Below, in pieces: positions 22,433 through 34,638 of a stretch of 64,000 nt of DNA. Every line of letters starts with the position of its first letter. Within the stretch, counting starts at the first letter, position 1. This stretch comes from Microglena sp. YARC (lineage: Eukaryota > Chlorophyta > Chlorophyceae > Chlamydomonadales > Chlamydomonadaceae): positions 34,062,771 to 34,126,770 of the forward strand of contig CM039466.1 of the NCBI GenBank assembly GCA_022414725.1, given 5' to 3'. The position numbers and the translations under genes were made by a program. The notes beneath the pieces were generated by a model that searched no databases, had not been told where the DNA came from, and saw only the letters and a program-made list of their open reading frames with translations.

Positions 22433-22568
22433 CGGCCCCAAACTTTCTTTTCCATTTTGTATTTCTTTCTTTTTTTTTTTTTTTTCTTTTTCCTGTCGGC
22501 CAAAGGGGAGTATGATAAAAAATGATATCATACAAATTACCATCATATGATATTGTATTGCCGTTCCC

Positions 22569-22629
22569 TAGATAATGCTGGCATCTTACGATAATGCTGG
22601 CATCTTACGATAATGCTGGCATCTTACGA
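22569..22629 (+). repeat. 19-bp tandem repeat, three copies
   Basis: Units of GATAATGCTGGCATCTTAC between two family B element ends (TGCCGTTCCCTAG). Confidence 0.85.
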
Positions 22630-22687
22630 TATCATATGATGTTATATTGCCGTTCCCTAGATATAGTCTTCGGCAGCCCTACTGATG

Positions 22688-23295
22688 TGTAACGGCAACT
22701 AATATTAGTGTTTGAACAACTAATATTAACTAATATTTACTCATATTATTACTGTGTTTACAGATATTTATAGGCATGTACATGAGGATACCGACTTAAC
22801 CGTATGGAATGTGGAGTTCTGCGATTCCACATTCAGAACCTTTAAGAATGGAAATGGCACTAAGACTTTTTGGAGCAACCTAGCCGATTATCTTTCTACT
22901 TGTAGAAGAGCAAGACAGGAAGCCCTAGACTGCTTAGTGGCACTGTAATTTATTCTCCTTTTTTTCTTGTGACTGATCATTTGTTAGCTTGTTACCTCCG
23001 CCACTGTTAGTAGTTGAGATCTGGGTCCTGCTCTAAGGGGTTTAATACTTACTCCACCAAAACGGTGGTTGGGAGTTTGGTTTGTTTGTCCTCGACACAC
23101 CCCTGATGTAATGGTGTTTTTTGCTTTGTCGGTATTTTTTCTTTTTGTTTAAGGCATAGAGTCTCGTACACCCTCGCGGTGTCAAGTAGACTTTAACATG
23201 TAATGTAATGTAATGTAAGTGTCACAATAATATTAGTTTTTCAATAAATTCGAAATTCTGGTGAGACGGCTCGTCCGACTAATTATTATATTAAG
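22688..23295. mobile_element. hAT-type MITE family B2 interrupted by a LINE tail
   Basis: The halves 22688-22756 and 23219-23295 match consecutive parts of 19896-20069 (ACTAATATTAGTGTTTGAA..., then TCACAATAATATTAG and GAGACGGCTCGTCCGAC). The LINE copy sits between them with GTG at both borders. Confidence 0.8.
22757..23218 (+). mobile_element. LINE family 2, 5'-truncated copy
   Basis: Near-identical to 12580-13057, including the last 60 codons, the 3' UTR and the (TAATG)n tail. Short 5'-truncated insertion, target-primed type. Confidence 0.85.
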
Positions 23296-23495
23296 GGCGC
23301 CTGGTGGAGCGTTCCTAATGAAATAATTAGAATCCATCATTCAATGCATTTTAATTAATTTTAATTAAATTGTATATAATGCTGTGTTATTTTAATTCGA
23401 TTTTATTCCTTTAAATTTAATTTAATCAACGTGATTTTTATGTAATTCCTTTAAATTTTATCAATTCGAATAGGATTAAATTTAATTTAATTTTC
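23291..23495 (+). repeat. Interspersed repeat family E, truncated copy 2
   Basis: Begins TTAAGGGCGCCTGGTGG and is cut off where the macrosatellite starts. Confidence 0.7.
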
Positions 23496-24269
23496 GAGAC
23501 GCAGCCTGTTTCAAAATATACTTCTTGCGACGCGACTGATTTCAAAAGCTGCGGCTGCGACGGAACGGACCCCCACCCACCCACGCACCCACCCACCCAC
23601 GCACCCACCCACCCAGCACACAAACACACACGCGCACACACACACACACTCCCCACACCCACAAAGCTGCGTCTGCGACGCACCCAGCCCCCCCTCAGAT
23701 GCGACGGACCCTCCCAAATCTGCGTCTGCGACGCAACGGACCCTTTGGCATTGCGTCTGCGATCCAGGAAGCAGCGTCCTGGACAGCTCTGGCGAGCAAC
23801 GCGGCATGTGAGCAGAATGCGCAGACATGAGCACGTTGCATACACTCGGCAGAAACAATGCCGCTGCAGGACATACAGCGGCACAACTTGCCGACTGTCC
23901 AGCTTTGTAACAGGATGTTTGTTTTTAAGGCACCTCCAGTTCCCACCAACTTTAATATATAAGATCATAAATGCCATGCAAGAAAGTGGGAAAGTATGCG
24001 AAAAAGAGGGTTACCACCACCACCACCACACGTTGCGTGCGTAAAAACTGAAGTATGGTGTAAGGAGAGGACATGGTGTTCAGGCTGCATACCCACCACT
24101 TGGTCCTCGGGGATACAACTCTCAAAATCGACAGGTAAAGCAGGCGTAAGATGAGCCAACTTCCTTGCCTTTGACTTGTTTGACCGAATTTGCCGACGAC
24201 AGACGATGTTGCATTGTAGGCTCGGCAGCGTACATTGGATGGACCAGTAGGTTCATCTTGTTCTGAACC

Positions 24270-24338
24270 TTCGGAGTGGCGCAGTGGCTAGAGTGATGGG
24301 CCCATAACCCATAGGCCCCTGGATCGTCGGCTACGAAA
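24270..24338 (+). pseudogene. Initiator tRNA-Met-like, unit 1 (degenerate)
   Basis: Acceptor TTCGGAG, D arm GCGC/GAGT and anticodon arm ATGGG-CCCATAA-CCCAT are visible, but the T arm is destroyed (GGATCGTCGG) and the acceptor has one mismatch. Confidence 0.75.
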
Positions 24339-24354
24339 GCTAATAACTTATGAA

Positions 24355-24425
24355 GCGACAGTAGTATAGTGGTAGCATAGTTCCCTGCCACGGAACAGAC
24401 GGGGATCCGATTTCCCCCTGTCGCA
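24355..24425 (+). tRNA. tRNA-Gly(GCC), unit 1 (variant)
   Basis: Fully paired acceptor (GCGACAG/CTGTCGC), anticodon stem GTTCC/GGAAC with loop CTGCCAC. Box A has TAGTATAGT and the T loop reads TCCGATT, so T55 is lost; function doubtful. TTTTT follows. Confidence 0.7.
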
Positions 24426-25706
24426 TTTTTAGGCAAATTCATAATACATTCCACACGATGGAGGTGTAGCGAGTGAGTGAGTGAGTGACCCTATATGATG
24501 TAGCCTACTAAGTGCCAAAGTGTGTCTGGCGAGTTACTTATTGTTCTGTCCATTTCTACAGCCATGGGAATGTGTGCGTTGTTACAGTCTAGGGGTAGCC
24601 AAATAGGCTAAAGGGATTTAAGGGGACTTGCCCACCCATGATATATATAAGGAGGGGCAAGAACGGAAAACAAACTGATGAACTGACCCCCAAAAAATCG
24701 ATTTACCGACGGGGGCCCTGAGTTCGTGAAACTCTGATAATTTAAGTAAATGGGGAATGTCTCTAGCTAGACTACCCGTATACGTTTGCGGCTCCTCCAC
24801 TGATACCATTAGAGAAGTGGACAGTGCAGATATATCGGGGGAATCAGGACACAAATGCGACGTGCACCTTTTGTGAGTGTGTGTTGGACTGGTCAGCATC
24901 AGAGTTGTTCAGGGGGGGGCCAAACCTGCTTATCGAGACGCAGCCTGTTTCAAAATATACTTCTTGCGACGCGACTGGATTTCAAAAGCTGCGGCTGCGA
25001 CGGAACGGACCCCCACCCACCCACGCACGCACCCACCCACACCCACCCACCCAGCACACAAACACACACGCGCACACACACACACTCCCCACACCCACAA
25101 AGCTGCGTCTGCGACGCACCCAGCCCCCCCTCAGATGCGACGGACCCTCCCAAATCTGCGTCTGCGACGCAACGGACCCTTTGGCATTGCGTCTGCGATC
25201 CAGGAAGCAGCGTCCTGGACAGCTCTGGCGAGCAACGCGGCATGTGAGCAGAATGCGCAGACATGAGCACGTTGCATACACTCGGCAGAAAACAATGCCG
25301 CTGCAGGACATACAGCGGCACAACTTGCCGACTGTCCAGCTTTGTAACAGGATGTTTGTTTTTAAGGCACCTCCAGTTCCCACCAACTTTAATATATAAG
25401 ATCATAAATGCCATGCAAGAAAGTGGGAAAGTATGCGAAAAAGAGGGTTACCACCACCACCACCACACGTTGCATGCGTAAAAACTGGAGTATGGTGTAA
25501 GGAGAGGACATGTTGTTCAGGCTGCATACCCACCACTTGGTCCTCGGGGATACAACTCTCAAAATCGACAGGTAAAGCGGGCGTAAGATGAGCCAACTTC
25601 CTTGCCTTTGACTTGTTTGACCGAATTTGCCGACGACAGACGATGTTGCATCGTAGGCTCGGCTGGATGCATTGGGTGGACCGTTAGGTTCATCTCTTTC
25701 TGAACC

Positions 25707-25779
25707 TTCGGAGTGGCGCAGGGTCCAGCGTGATGGGCCCATAACCCATAGGTCCCTGGCTCGAGTGCAGGCTTCGAAA
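25707..25779 (+). pseudogene. Initiator tRNA-Met-like, unit 2
   Basis: D loop altered to AGGGTCCA, T stem with one G-G mismatch, T loop beginning C instead of A, and one acceptor G-T pair. Anticodon arm intact with CAT. Confidence 0.65.
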
Positions 25780-25795
25780 GTTAATAACTCATGAA

Positions 25796-25864
25796 GCGGC
25801 AGTGGTATAGTGGTAGCATAGTTCCCTGCCACGGAACAGACGGGGATTCGAAACCCTCGTCGCA
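25796..25864 (+). pseudogene. tRNA-Gly(GCC)-like, unit 2 (degenerate)
   Basis: Anticodon arm intact, but two bases are missing in the T arm (TTCGAAACCCTC) and the 3' acceptor no longer pairs fully. Confidence 0.75.
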
Positions 25865-27148
25865 TTTTTAGGCAAATTCATAATACATTCCACACGATGG
25901 AGGTGTAGCGAGTGAGTGAGTGAGTGAGTGACCCTATATGATGTAGCCTACTAAGTGCCAAAGTGTGTCTGGCGAGTTACTTATTGTTCTGTCCATTTCT
26001 ACAGCCATGGGAATGTGTGCGTTGTTACAGTCTAGGGGTAGCCAAATAGGCTAAAGGGATTTAAGGGGACTTGCCCACCCATGATATATATATGAGGGGC
26101 AAGAACGGAAAACAAACTGATGAACTGACCCCCAAACAATCGATTTACCGACGGGGGCCCTGAGTTCGTGAAACTCTGATAATTTAAGTAAATGGGGAAT
26201 GTCTCTAGCTAGACTACCCGTATACGTTTGCGGCTCCTCCACTGATACCATTAGAGAAGTGGACAGTGCAGATATATCGGGGAAATCAGGACACAAATGC
26301 GACGTGCACCTTTTGTGAGTGTGTTGGACTGGTCAGCATCAGAGTTGTTCAGGGGGGGGCCAAACTTGCTTATCGAGACGCAGCCTGTTTCAAAATATAC
26401 TTCTTGCGACGCGACTGATTTCAAAAGCTGCGGCTGCGACGGAACGGACCCCCACCCACCCACGCACCCACCCACCCAGCACACAAACACACACGCGCAC
26501 ACACACACACTCCCCACACCCACAAAGCTGCGTCTGCGACGCACCCAGCCCCCCCTCAGATGCGACGGACCCTCCCAAATCTGCGTCTGCGACGCAACGG
26601 ACCCTTTGGCATTGCGTCTGCGATCCAGGAAGCAGCGTCCTGGACAGCTCTGGCGAGCAACGCGGCATGTGAGCAGAATGCGCAGACATGAGCACGTTGC
26701 ATACACTCGGCAGAAACAATGCCGCTGCAGGACATACAGCGGCACAACTTGCCGACTGTCCAGCTTTGTAACAGGATGTTTGTTTTTAAGGCACCTCCAG
26801 TTCCCACCAACTTTAATATATAAGATCATAAATGCCATGCAAGAAAGTGGGAAAGTATGCGAAAAAGAGGGTTACCACCACCACCACCACCACCTCCACC
26901 TCCACCACACGTTGCATGCGTAAAAACTGGAGTATGGTGTAAGGAGAGGACATGTTGTTCAGGCTGCATACCCACCACTTGGTCCTCGGGGATACAACTC
27001 TCAAAATCGACAGGTAAAGCGGGCGTAAGATGAGCCAACTTCCTTGCCTTTGACTTGTTTGACCGAATTTGCCGACGACAGACGATGTTGCATTGTAGGC
27101 TCGGCTGGATGCATTGGGTGGGCCGTTAGGTTTATTTCGTTCTGAACC

Positions 27149-27221
27149 TTCGGAGTGGCGCAGGGTCCAGCGTGATGGGCCCATAACCCATAGGTCCCTG
27201 GATCGAGTGCAGGCTTCGAAA
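27149..27221 (+). pseudogene. Initiator tRNA-Met-like, unit 3
   Basis: Like unit 2 but keeps the initiator-type T loop start ATCG. T stem closes with a G-G mismatch. Marginal: could still fold. Confidence 0.6.
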
Positions 27222-27237
27222 GCTAATAACTTATGAA

Positions 27238-27308
27238 GCGGCAGTGGTATAGTGGTAGCATAGTTCCCTGCCACGGAACAGACGGGGATTCGATTTCCCC
27301 CTGTCGCA
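27238..27308 (+). tRNA. tRNA-Gly(GCC), unit 3
   Basis: 71 nt. Acceptor GCGGCAG/CTGTCGC (one G-U), anticodon stem GTTCC/GGAAC, loop CTGCCAC (anticodon GCC), T arm GGGGA-TTCGATT-TCCCC, discriminator A, no encoded CCA, then TTTTT as a Pol III terminator. Internal box B GATTCGATTTC. Decodes GGC/GGU glycine codons. Closely resembles plant tRNA-Gly(GCC) as I know it. Confidence 0.93.
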
Positions 27309-28616
27309 TTTTTAGGCAAATTCATAATACATTCCACACGATGGAGGTGTAGCGAGTGAGTGAGTGAGTGAGTGAGTGACCCTATATGATGTAGCCTACC
27401 AAGTGCCAAAGTGTGTCTGGCGAGTTACTTATTGTTCTGTCCATTTCTACAGCCATGGGAATGTGTGCGTTGTTACAGTCTAGGGGTAGCCAAATAGGCT
27501 AAAGGGATTTAAGGGGACTTGCCCACCCATGATATATATAAGGAGGGGCAAGAACGGAAAACAAACTGATGAACTGACCCCCAAACAATCGATTTACCGA
27601 CGGGGGCCCTGAGTTCGTGAAACTCTGATAATTTAAGTAAATGGGGAATGTCTCTAGCTAGACTACCCGTATACGTTTGCGGCTCCTCCACTGATACCAT
27701 TAGAGAAGTGGACAGTGCAGATATATCGGGGAATCAGGACACAAATGCGACGTGCACCTTTTGTGAGTGTGTTGGACTGGTCAGCATCAGAGTTGTTCAG
27801 GGGGGGGCCAAACCTGCTTATCGAGACGCAGCCTGTTTCAAAATATACTTCTTGCGACGCGACTGATTTCAAAAGCTGCGGCTGCGACGGAACGGACCCC
27901 CACCCACCCACGCACGCACCCACGCACCCACCCACCCAGCACACAAACACACACGCGCACACACACACTCCCCACACCCACAAAGCTGCGTCTGCGACGC
28001 ACCCAGCCCCCCCTCAGATGCGACGGACCCTCCCAAATCTGCGTCTGCGACGCAACGGACCCTTTGGCATTGCGTCTGCGATCCAGGAAGCAGCGTCCTG
28101 GACAGCTCTGGCGAGCAACGCGGCATGTGAGCAGAATGCGCAGACATGAGCACGTTGCATACACTCGGCAGAAACAATGCCGCTGCAGGACATACAGCGG
28201 CACAACTTGCCGACTGTCCAGCTTTGTAACAGGATGTTTGTTTTTAAGGCACCTCCAGTTCCCACCAACTTTAATATAAGATCATAAATGCCATGCAAGA
28301 AAGTGGGAAAGTATGCGAAAAAGAGGGTTACCACCACCACCACCACCACCTCCACCACCACCTCCACCTCCACCACACGTTGCATGCGTAAAAACTGGAG
28401 TATGGTGTAAGGAGAGGACATGTTGTTCAGGCTGCATACCCACCACTTGGTCCTCGGGGATACAACTCTCAACATCGACAGGTAAAGCGGGCGTAAGATG
28501 AGCCAACTTCCTTGCCTTTGACTTGTTTGACCGAATTTGCCGACGACAGACGATGTTGCATCGTAGGCTAGGCGGCCTCCATTGGGTGGGCCGATAGGGT
28601 CATCTCGTTCTGAACC

Positions 28617-28687
28617 TTCGGAGTGGCGCAGTGGCTAGCGTGATGGGCCCATAACCCATAGGTCCCTGGATCGAGCAGGCTTCGAAA
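28617..28687 (+). pseudogene. Initiator tRNA-Met-like, unit 4
   Basis: D loop is the intact form (AGTGGCTA), anticodon arm intact, but three bases are missing from the T arm (ATCGAG then CAGG). Confidence 0.7.
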
Positions 28688-28703
28688 GCTAATAACTTAT
28701 GAA

Positions 28704-28774
28704 GCGGCAGTGGTATAGTGGTAGCATAGTTCCCTGCCACGGAACAGACGGGGATTCGATTTCCCCCTGTCGCA
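28704..28774 (+). tRNA. tRNA-Gly(GCC), unit 4
   Basis: Same 71-nt sequence as unit 3, all stems intact, TTTTT follows. Confidence 0.93.
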
Positions 28775-30082
28775 TTTTTAGGCAAATTCATAATACATTC
28801 CACACGATGGAGGTGTAGCGAGTGAGTGAGTGAGTGAGTGAGTGACCCTATATGATGTAGCCTACTAAGTGCCAAAGTGTGTCTGGCGAGTTACTTATTG
28901 TTCTGTCCATTTCTACAGCCATGGGAATGTGTGCGTTGTTACAGTCTAGGGGTAGCCAAATAGGCTAAAGGGATTTAAGGGGACTTGCCCACCCATGATA
29001 TATATATGAGGGGCAAGAACGGAAAACAAACTGATGAACTGACCCCCAAACAATCTATTTACCGACGGGGGCCCTGAGTTCGTGAAACTCTGATAATTTA
29101 AGTAAATGGGGAATGTCTCTAGCTAGACTACCCGTATACGTTTGCGGCTCCTCCACTGATACCATTAGAGAAGTGGACAGTGCAGATATATCGGGGAAAT
29201 CAGGACACAAATGCGACGTGCACCTTTTGTGAGTGTGTTGGACTGGTCAGCATCAGAGTTGTTCAGGGGGGGGCCAAACCTGCTTATCGAGACGCAGCCT
29301 GTTTCAAAATATACTTCTTGCGACGCGACTGGTTTCAAAAGCTGCGGCTGCGACGGAACGGACCCCCACCCACCCACGCACGCACCCACGCACCCACCCA
29401 CCCAGCACACAAACACACACGCGCACACACACACTCCCCACACCCACAAAGCTGCGTCTGCGACGCACCCAGCCCCCCCTCAGATGCGACGGACCCTCCC
29501 AAATCTGCGTCTGCGACGCAACGGACCCTTTGGCATTGCGTCTGCGATCCAGGAAGCAGCGTCCTGGACAGCTCTGGCGAGCAACGCGGCATGTGAGCAG
29601 AATGCGCAGACATGAGCACGTTGCATACACTCGGCAGAAACAATGCCGCTGCAGGACATACAGCGGCACAACTTGCCGACTGTCCAGCTTTGTAACAGGA
29701 TGTTTGTTTTTAAGGCACCTCCAGTTCCCACCAACTTTAATATAAGATCATAAATGCCATGCAAGAAAGTGGGAAAGTATGCGAAAAAGAGGGTTACCAC
29801 CACCACCACCACCACCTCCACCACCACCTCCACCTCCACTACACGTTGCATGCGTAAAAACTGGAGTATGGTGTAAGGAGAGGACATGGTGTTCAGGCTG
29901 CATACCCACCACTTGGTCCTCGGGGATACAACTCTCAAAATCGACAGGTAAAGCGGGCGTAAGATGAGCCAACTTCCTTGCCTTTGACTTGTTTGACCGA
30001 ATTTGCCGACGACAGACGATGTTGCATTGTAGGCTCGGCTGGATGCATTGGGTGGGCCGTTAGGTTCATCTCTTTCTGAACC

Positions 30083-30155
30083 TTAGGAGTGGCGCAGGGT
30101 CCAGCGTGATGGGCCCATAATCCATAGGTCCCTGGCTCGAGTGCAGGCTTCGAAA
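30083..30155 (+). pseudogene. Initiator tRNA-Met-like, unit 5
   Basis: Acceptor mutated to TTAGGAG, altered D loop, G-U in the anticodon stem (TCCAT), T loop starting C. Confidence 0.7.
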
Positions 30156-30171
30156 GCTAATAACTTATGAA

Positions 30172-30242
30172 GCGGCAGTGGTATAGTGGTAGCATAGTTC
30201 CCTGCCACGGAACAGACGGGGATTCGATTTCCCCCTGTCGCA
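30172..30242 (+). tRNA. tRNA-Gly(GCC), unit 5
   Basis: Intact 71-nt form, identical to unit 3, TTTTT follows. Confidence 0.93.
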
Positions 30243-31556
30243 TTTTTAGGCAAATTCATAATACATTCCACACGATGGAGGTGTAGCGAGTGAGTGAGTG
30301 AGTGAGTGAGTGACCCTATATGATGTAGCCTACTAAGTGCCAAAGTGTGTCTGGCGAGTTACTTATTGTTCTGTCCATTTCTACAGCCATGGGAATGTGT
30401 GCGTTGTTGCAGTCTAGGGGTAGCCAAATAGGCTAAAGGGATTTAAGGGGACTTGCCCACCCATGATATATATATGAGGGGCAAGAACGGAAAACAAACT
30501 GATGAACTGACCCCCAAACAATCGATTTACCGACGGGGGCCCTGAGTTCGTGAAACTCTGATAATTTAAGTAAATGGGGAATGTCTCTAGCTAGACTACC
30601 CGTATACGTTTGCGGCTCCTCCACTGATACCATTAGAGAATTGGACAGTGCAGATATATCGGGGAAATCAGGACACAAATGCGACGTGCACCTTTTGTGA
30701 GTGTGTTGGACTGGTCAGCATCAGAGTTGTTCAGGGGGGGGCCAAACCTGCTTATCGAGACGCAGCCTGTTTCAAAATATACTTCTTGCGACGCGACTGA
30801 TTTCAAAAGCTGCGGCTGCGACGGAACGGACCCCCACCCACCCACGCACCCACCCACCCACGCACCCACCCACCCAGCACACAAACACACACGCGCACAC
30901 ACACACACTCCCCACACCCACAAAGCTGCGTCTGCGACGCACCCAGCCCCCCCTCAGATGCGACGGACCCTCCCAAATCTGCGTCTGCGACGCAACGGAC
31001 CCTTTGGCATTGCGTCTGCGATCCAGGAAGCAGCGTCCTGGACAGCTCTGGCGAGCAACGCGGCATGTGAGCAGAATGCGCAGACATGAGCACGTTGCAT
31101 ACACTCGGCAGAAACAATGCCGCTGCAGGACATACAGCGGCACAACTTGCCGACTGTCCAGCTTTGTAACAGGATGTTTGTTTTTAAGGCACCTCCAGTT
31201 CCCACCAACTTTAATATAAGATCATAAATGCCATGCAAGAAAGTGGGAAAGTATGCGAAAAAGAGGGTTACCACCACCACCACCACCACCTCCACCACCA
31301 CCTCCACCTCCACTACACGTTGCATGCGTAAAAACTGGAGTATGGTGTAAGGAGAGGACATGTTGTTCAGGCTGCATACCCACCACTTGGTCCTCGGGGA
31401 TACAACTCTCAACATCGACAGGTAAAGCGGGCGTAAGATGAGCCAACTTCCTTGCCTTTGACTTGTTTGACCGAATTTGCCGACGACAGACGATGTTGCA
31501 TCGTAGGCTAGGCTGGATCCATTGGGTGGGCAGATAGGTTCATCTCTTTCTGAACC

Positions 31557-31629
31557 TTCGGAGTGGCGCAGGGTCCAGCGTGATGGGCCCATAACCCATA
31601 GGTCCCTGGATCGAGTGCAGGCTTCGAAA
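31557..31629 (+). pseudogene. Initiator tRNA-Met-like, unit 6
   Basis: Same as unit 3: altered D loop, ATCG T loop, one T-stem mismatch. Confidence 0.6.
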
Positions 31630-31645
31630 GCTAATAACTTATGAA

Positions 31646-31716
31646 GCGGCAGTGGTATAGTGGTAGCATAGTTCCCTGCCACGGAACAGACGGGGATTCG
31701 ATTTCCCCCTGTCGCA
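31646..31716 (+). tRNA. tRNA-Gly(GCC), unit 6
   Basis: Intact 71-nt form, TTTTT follows. Confidence 0.93.
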
Positions 31717-33025
31717 TTTTTAGGCAAATTCATAATACATTCCACACGATGGAGGTGTAGCGAGTGAGTGAGTGAGTGAGTGAGTGACCCTATATGATGT
31801 AGCCTACCAAGTGCCAAAGTGTGTCTGGCGAGTTACTTATTGTTCTGTCCATTTCTACAGCCATGGGAATGTGTGCGTTGTTACAGTCTAGGGGTAGCCA
31901 AATAGGCTAAAGGGATTTAAGGGGACTTGCCCACCCATGATATATATAAGGAGGGGCAAGAACGGAAAACAAACTGATGAACTGACCCCCAAACAATCGA
32001 TTTACCGACGGGGGCCCTGAGTTCGTGAAACTCTGATAATTTAAGTAAATGGGGAATGTCTCTAGCTAGACTACCCGTATACGTTTGCGGCTCCTCCACT
32101 GATACCATTAGAGAATTGGACAGTGCAGATATATCGGGGAAATCAGGACACAAATGCGACGTGCACCTTTTGTGAGTGTGTTGGACTGGTCAGCATCAGA
32201 GTTGTTCAGGGGGGGGCCAAACCTGCTTATCGAGACGCAGCCTGTTTCAAAATATACTTCTTGCGACGCGACTGATTTCAAAAGCTGCGGCTGCGACGGA
32301 ACGGACCCCCACCCACCCACGCACCGCACCCACGCACCCACCCACCCAGCACACAAACACACACGCGCACACACACACACTCCCCACACCCACAAAGCTG
32401 CGTCTGCGACGCACCCAGCCCCCCCTCAGATGCGACGGACCCTCCCAAATCTGCGTCTGCTACGCAACGGACCCTTTGGCATTGCGTCTGCGATCCAGGA
32501 AGCAGCGTCCTGGACAGCTCTGGCGAGCAACGCGGCATGTGAGCAGAATGCGCAGACATGAGCACGTTGCATACACTCGGCAGAAACAATGCCGCTGCAG
32601 GACATACAGCGGCACAACTTGCCGACTGTCCAGCTTTGTAACAGGATGTTTGTTTTTAAGGCACCTCCAGTTCCCACCAACTTTAATATAAGATCATAAA
32701 TGCCATGCAAGAAAGTGGGAAAGTATGCGAAAAAGAGGGTTACCACCACCACCACCACCACCTCCACCACCACCTCCACCTCCACTACACGTTGCATGCG
32801 TAAAAACTGGAGTATGGTGTAAGGAGAGGACATGGTTGTTCAGGCTGCATACCCACCACTTGGTCCTCGGGGATACAACTCTCAACATCGACAGGTAAAG
32901 CGGGCGTAAGATGAGCCAACTTCCTTGCCTTTGACTTGTTTGACCGAATTTGCCGACGACAGACGATGTTGCATTGTAGGCTCGGCTGGATCCATTGGGT
33001 GGGGTAGGTCATCTCGTTCTGAACC

Positions 33026-33099
33026 TTCGGAAGTGGCGCAGTGGCTAGCGTGATGGGCCCATAACCATAGGTCCCTGGATCGAGACCAGGCTTCCGAAA
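33026..33099 (+). tRNA. Initiator tRNA-Met(CAT)-like, unit 7
   Basis: Best T arm of the set (CCTGG-ATCGAGA-CCAGG) and intact D arm. The acceptor has one extra base on both strands (TTCGGAAG/CTTCCGAA), a compensated insertion giving 8 bp. One C is lost from the 3' anticodon stem (CCAT). The ATCG T loop and GGGCCCATAACC anticodon region are initiator features. Function uncertain. Confidence 0.55.
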
Positions 33100-33115
33100 G
33101 CTAATAACTTATGAC

Positions 33116-33186
33116 GCGGCAGTGGTATAGTGGTAGCATAGTTCCCTGCCACGGAACAGACGGGGATTCGATTTCCCCCTGTCGCA
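33116..33186 (+). tRNA. tRNA-Gly(GCC), unit 7
   Basis: Intact 71-nt form; the 5' flank differs by one base (GAC instead of GAA). TTTTT follows. Confidence 0.93.
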
Positions 33187-34481
33187 TTTTTAGGCAAATT
33201 CATAATACATTCCACACGATGGAGGTGTAGCGAGTGAGTGAGTGAGTGAGTGAGTGACCCTATATGATGTAGCCTACTAAGTGCCAAAGTGTGTCTGGCG
33301 AGTTACTTATTGTTCTGTCCATTTCTACAGCCATGGGAATGTGTGCGTTGTTACAGTCTAGGGGTAGCCAAATAGGCTAAAGGGATTTAAGGGGACTTGC
33401 CCACCCATGATATATATATGAGGGGCAAGAACGGAAAACAAACTGATGAACTGACCCCCAAACAATCGATTTACCGACGGGGGCCCTGAGTTCGTGAAAC
33501 TCTGATAATTTAAGTAAATGGGGAATGTCTCTAGCTAGACTACCCGTATACGTTTGCGGCTCCTCCACTGATACCATTAGAGAAGTGGACAGTGCAGATA
33601 TATCGGGGAATCAGGACACAAATGCGACGTGCACCTTTTGTGAGTGTGTTGGACTGGTCAGCATCAGAGTTGTTCAGGGGGGGCCAAACCTGCTTATCGA
33701 GACGCAGCCTGTTTCAAAATATACTTCTTGCGACGCGACTGGTTTCAAAAGCTGCGGCTGCGACGGAACGGACCCCCACCCACCCACGCACGCACCCACG
33801 CACCCACCCACCCAGCACACAAACACACACGCGCACACACACACTCCCCACACCCACAAAGCTGCGTCTGCGACGCACCCAGCCCCCCCTCAGATGCGAC
33901 GGACCCTCCCAAATCTGCGTCTGCGACGCAACGGACCCTTTGGCATTGCGTCTGCGATCCAGGAAGCAGCGTCCTGGACAGCTCTGGCGAGCAACGCGGC
34001 ATGTGAGCAGAATGCGCAGACATGAGCACGTTGCATACACTCGGCAGAAACAATGCCGCTGCAGGACATACAGCGGCACAACTTGCCGACTGTCCAGCTT
34101 TGTAACAGGATGTTTGTTTTTAAGGCACCTCCAGTTCCCACCAACTTTAATATAAGATCATAAATGCCATGCAAGAAAGTGGGAAAGTATGCGAAAAAGA
34201 GGGTTACCACCACCACCACCACCACCTCCACCTCCATCCACACACGTTGCATGCGTAAAAACTGGAGTATGGTGTAAGGAGAGGACATGTGTTCAGGCTG
34301 CATACCCACCACTTGGTCCTCGGGGATACAACTCTCAAACATCGACAGGTAAAGCGGGCGTAAGATGAGCCAACTTCCTTGCCTTTGACTTGTTTGACCG
34401 AATTTGCCGACGACAGACGATGTTGCATTGTAGGCTAGGCTGGGCATTGGGTGGGCCGATAGGGTCATCTCGTTCTGAACC

Positions 34482-34551
34482 TTCGGAGTGGCGCAGTGGC
34501 TAGCGTGATGGGCCATAACCCATAGGTCCCTGGATCGAGCAGGCTCCGAAA
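34482..34551 (+). pseudogene. Initiator tRNA-Met-like, unit 8
   Basis: Perfect acceptor (TTCGGAG/CTCCGAA) and D arm, but one C missing in the anticodon loop and three bases missing in the T arm. Confidence 0.7.
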
Positions 34552-34567
34552 GCTAATAACTTATGAA

Positions 34568-34638
34568 GCGGCAGTGGTATAGTGGTAGCATAGTTCCCTG
34601 CCACGGAACAGACGGGGATTCGATTTCCCCCTGTCGCA
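34568..34638 (+). tRNA. tRNA-Gly(GCC), unit 8
   Basis: Intact 71-nt form, TTTTT follows. Confidence 0.93.

Noticed and set aside
30954..31817. 287-codon antisense frame in array unit 6, with cysteine-rich CRCMSCS and CAFC motifs
   Set aside because: It reads antisense through both tRNA sequences and the CCA block and is broken in sister units; near-identical copies give no independent evidence of coding.
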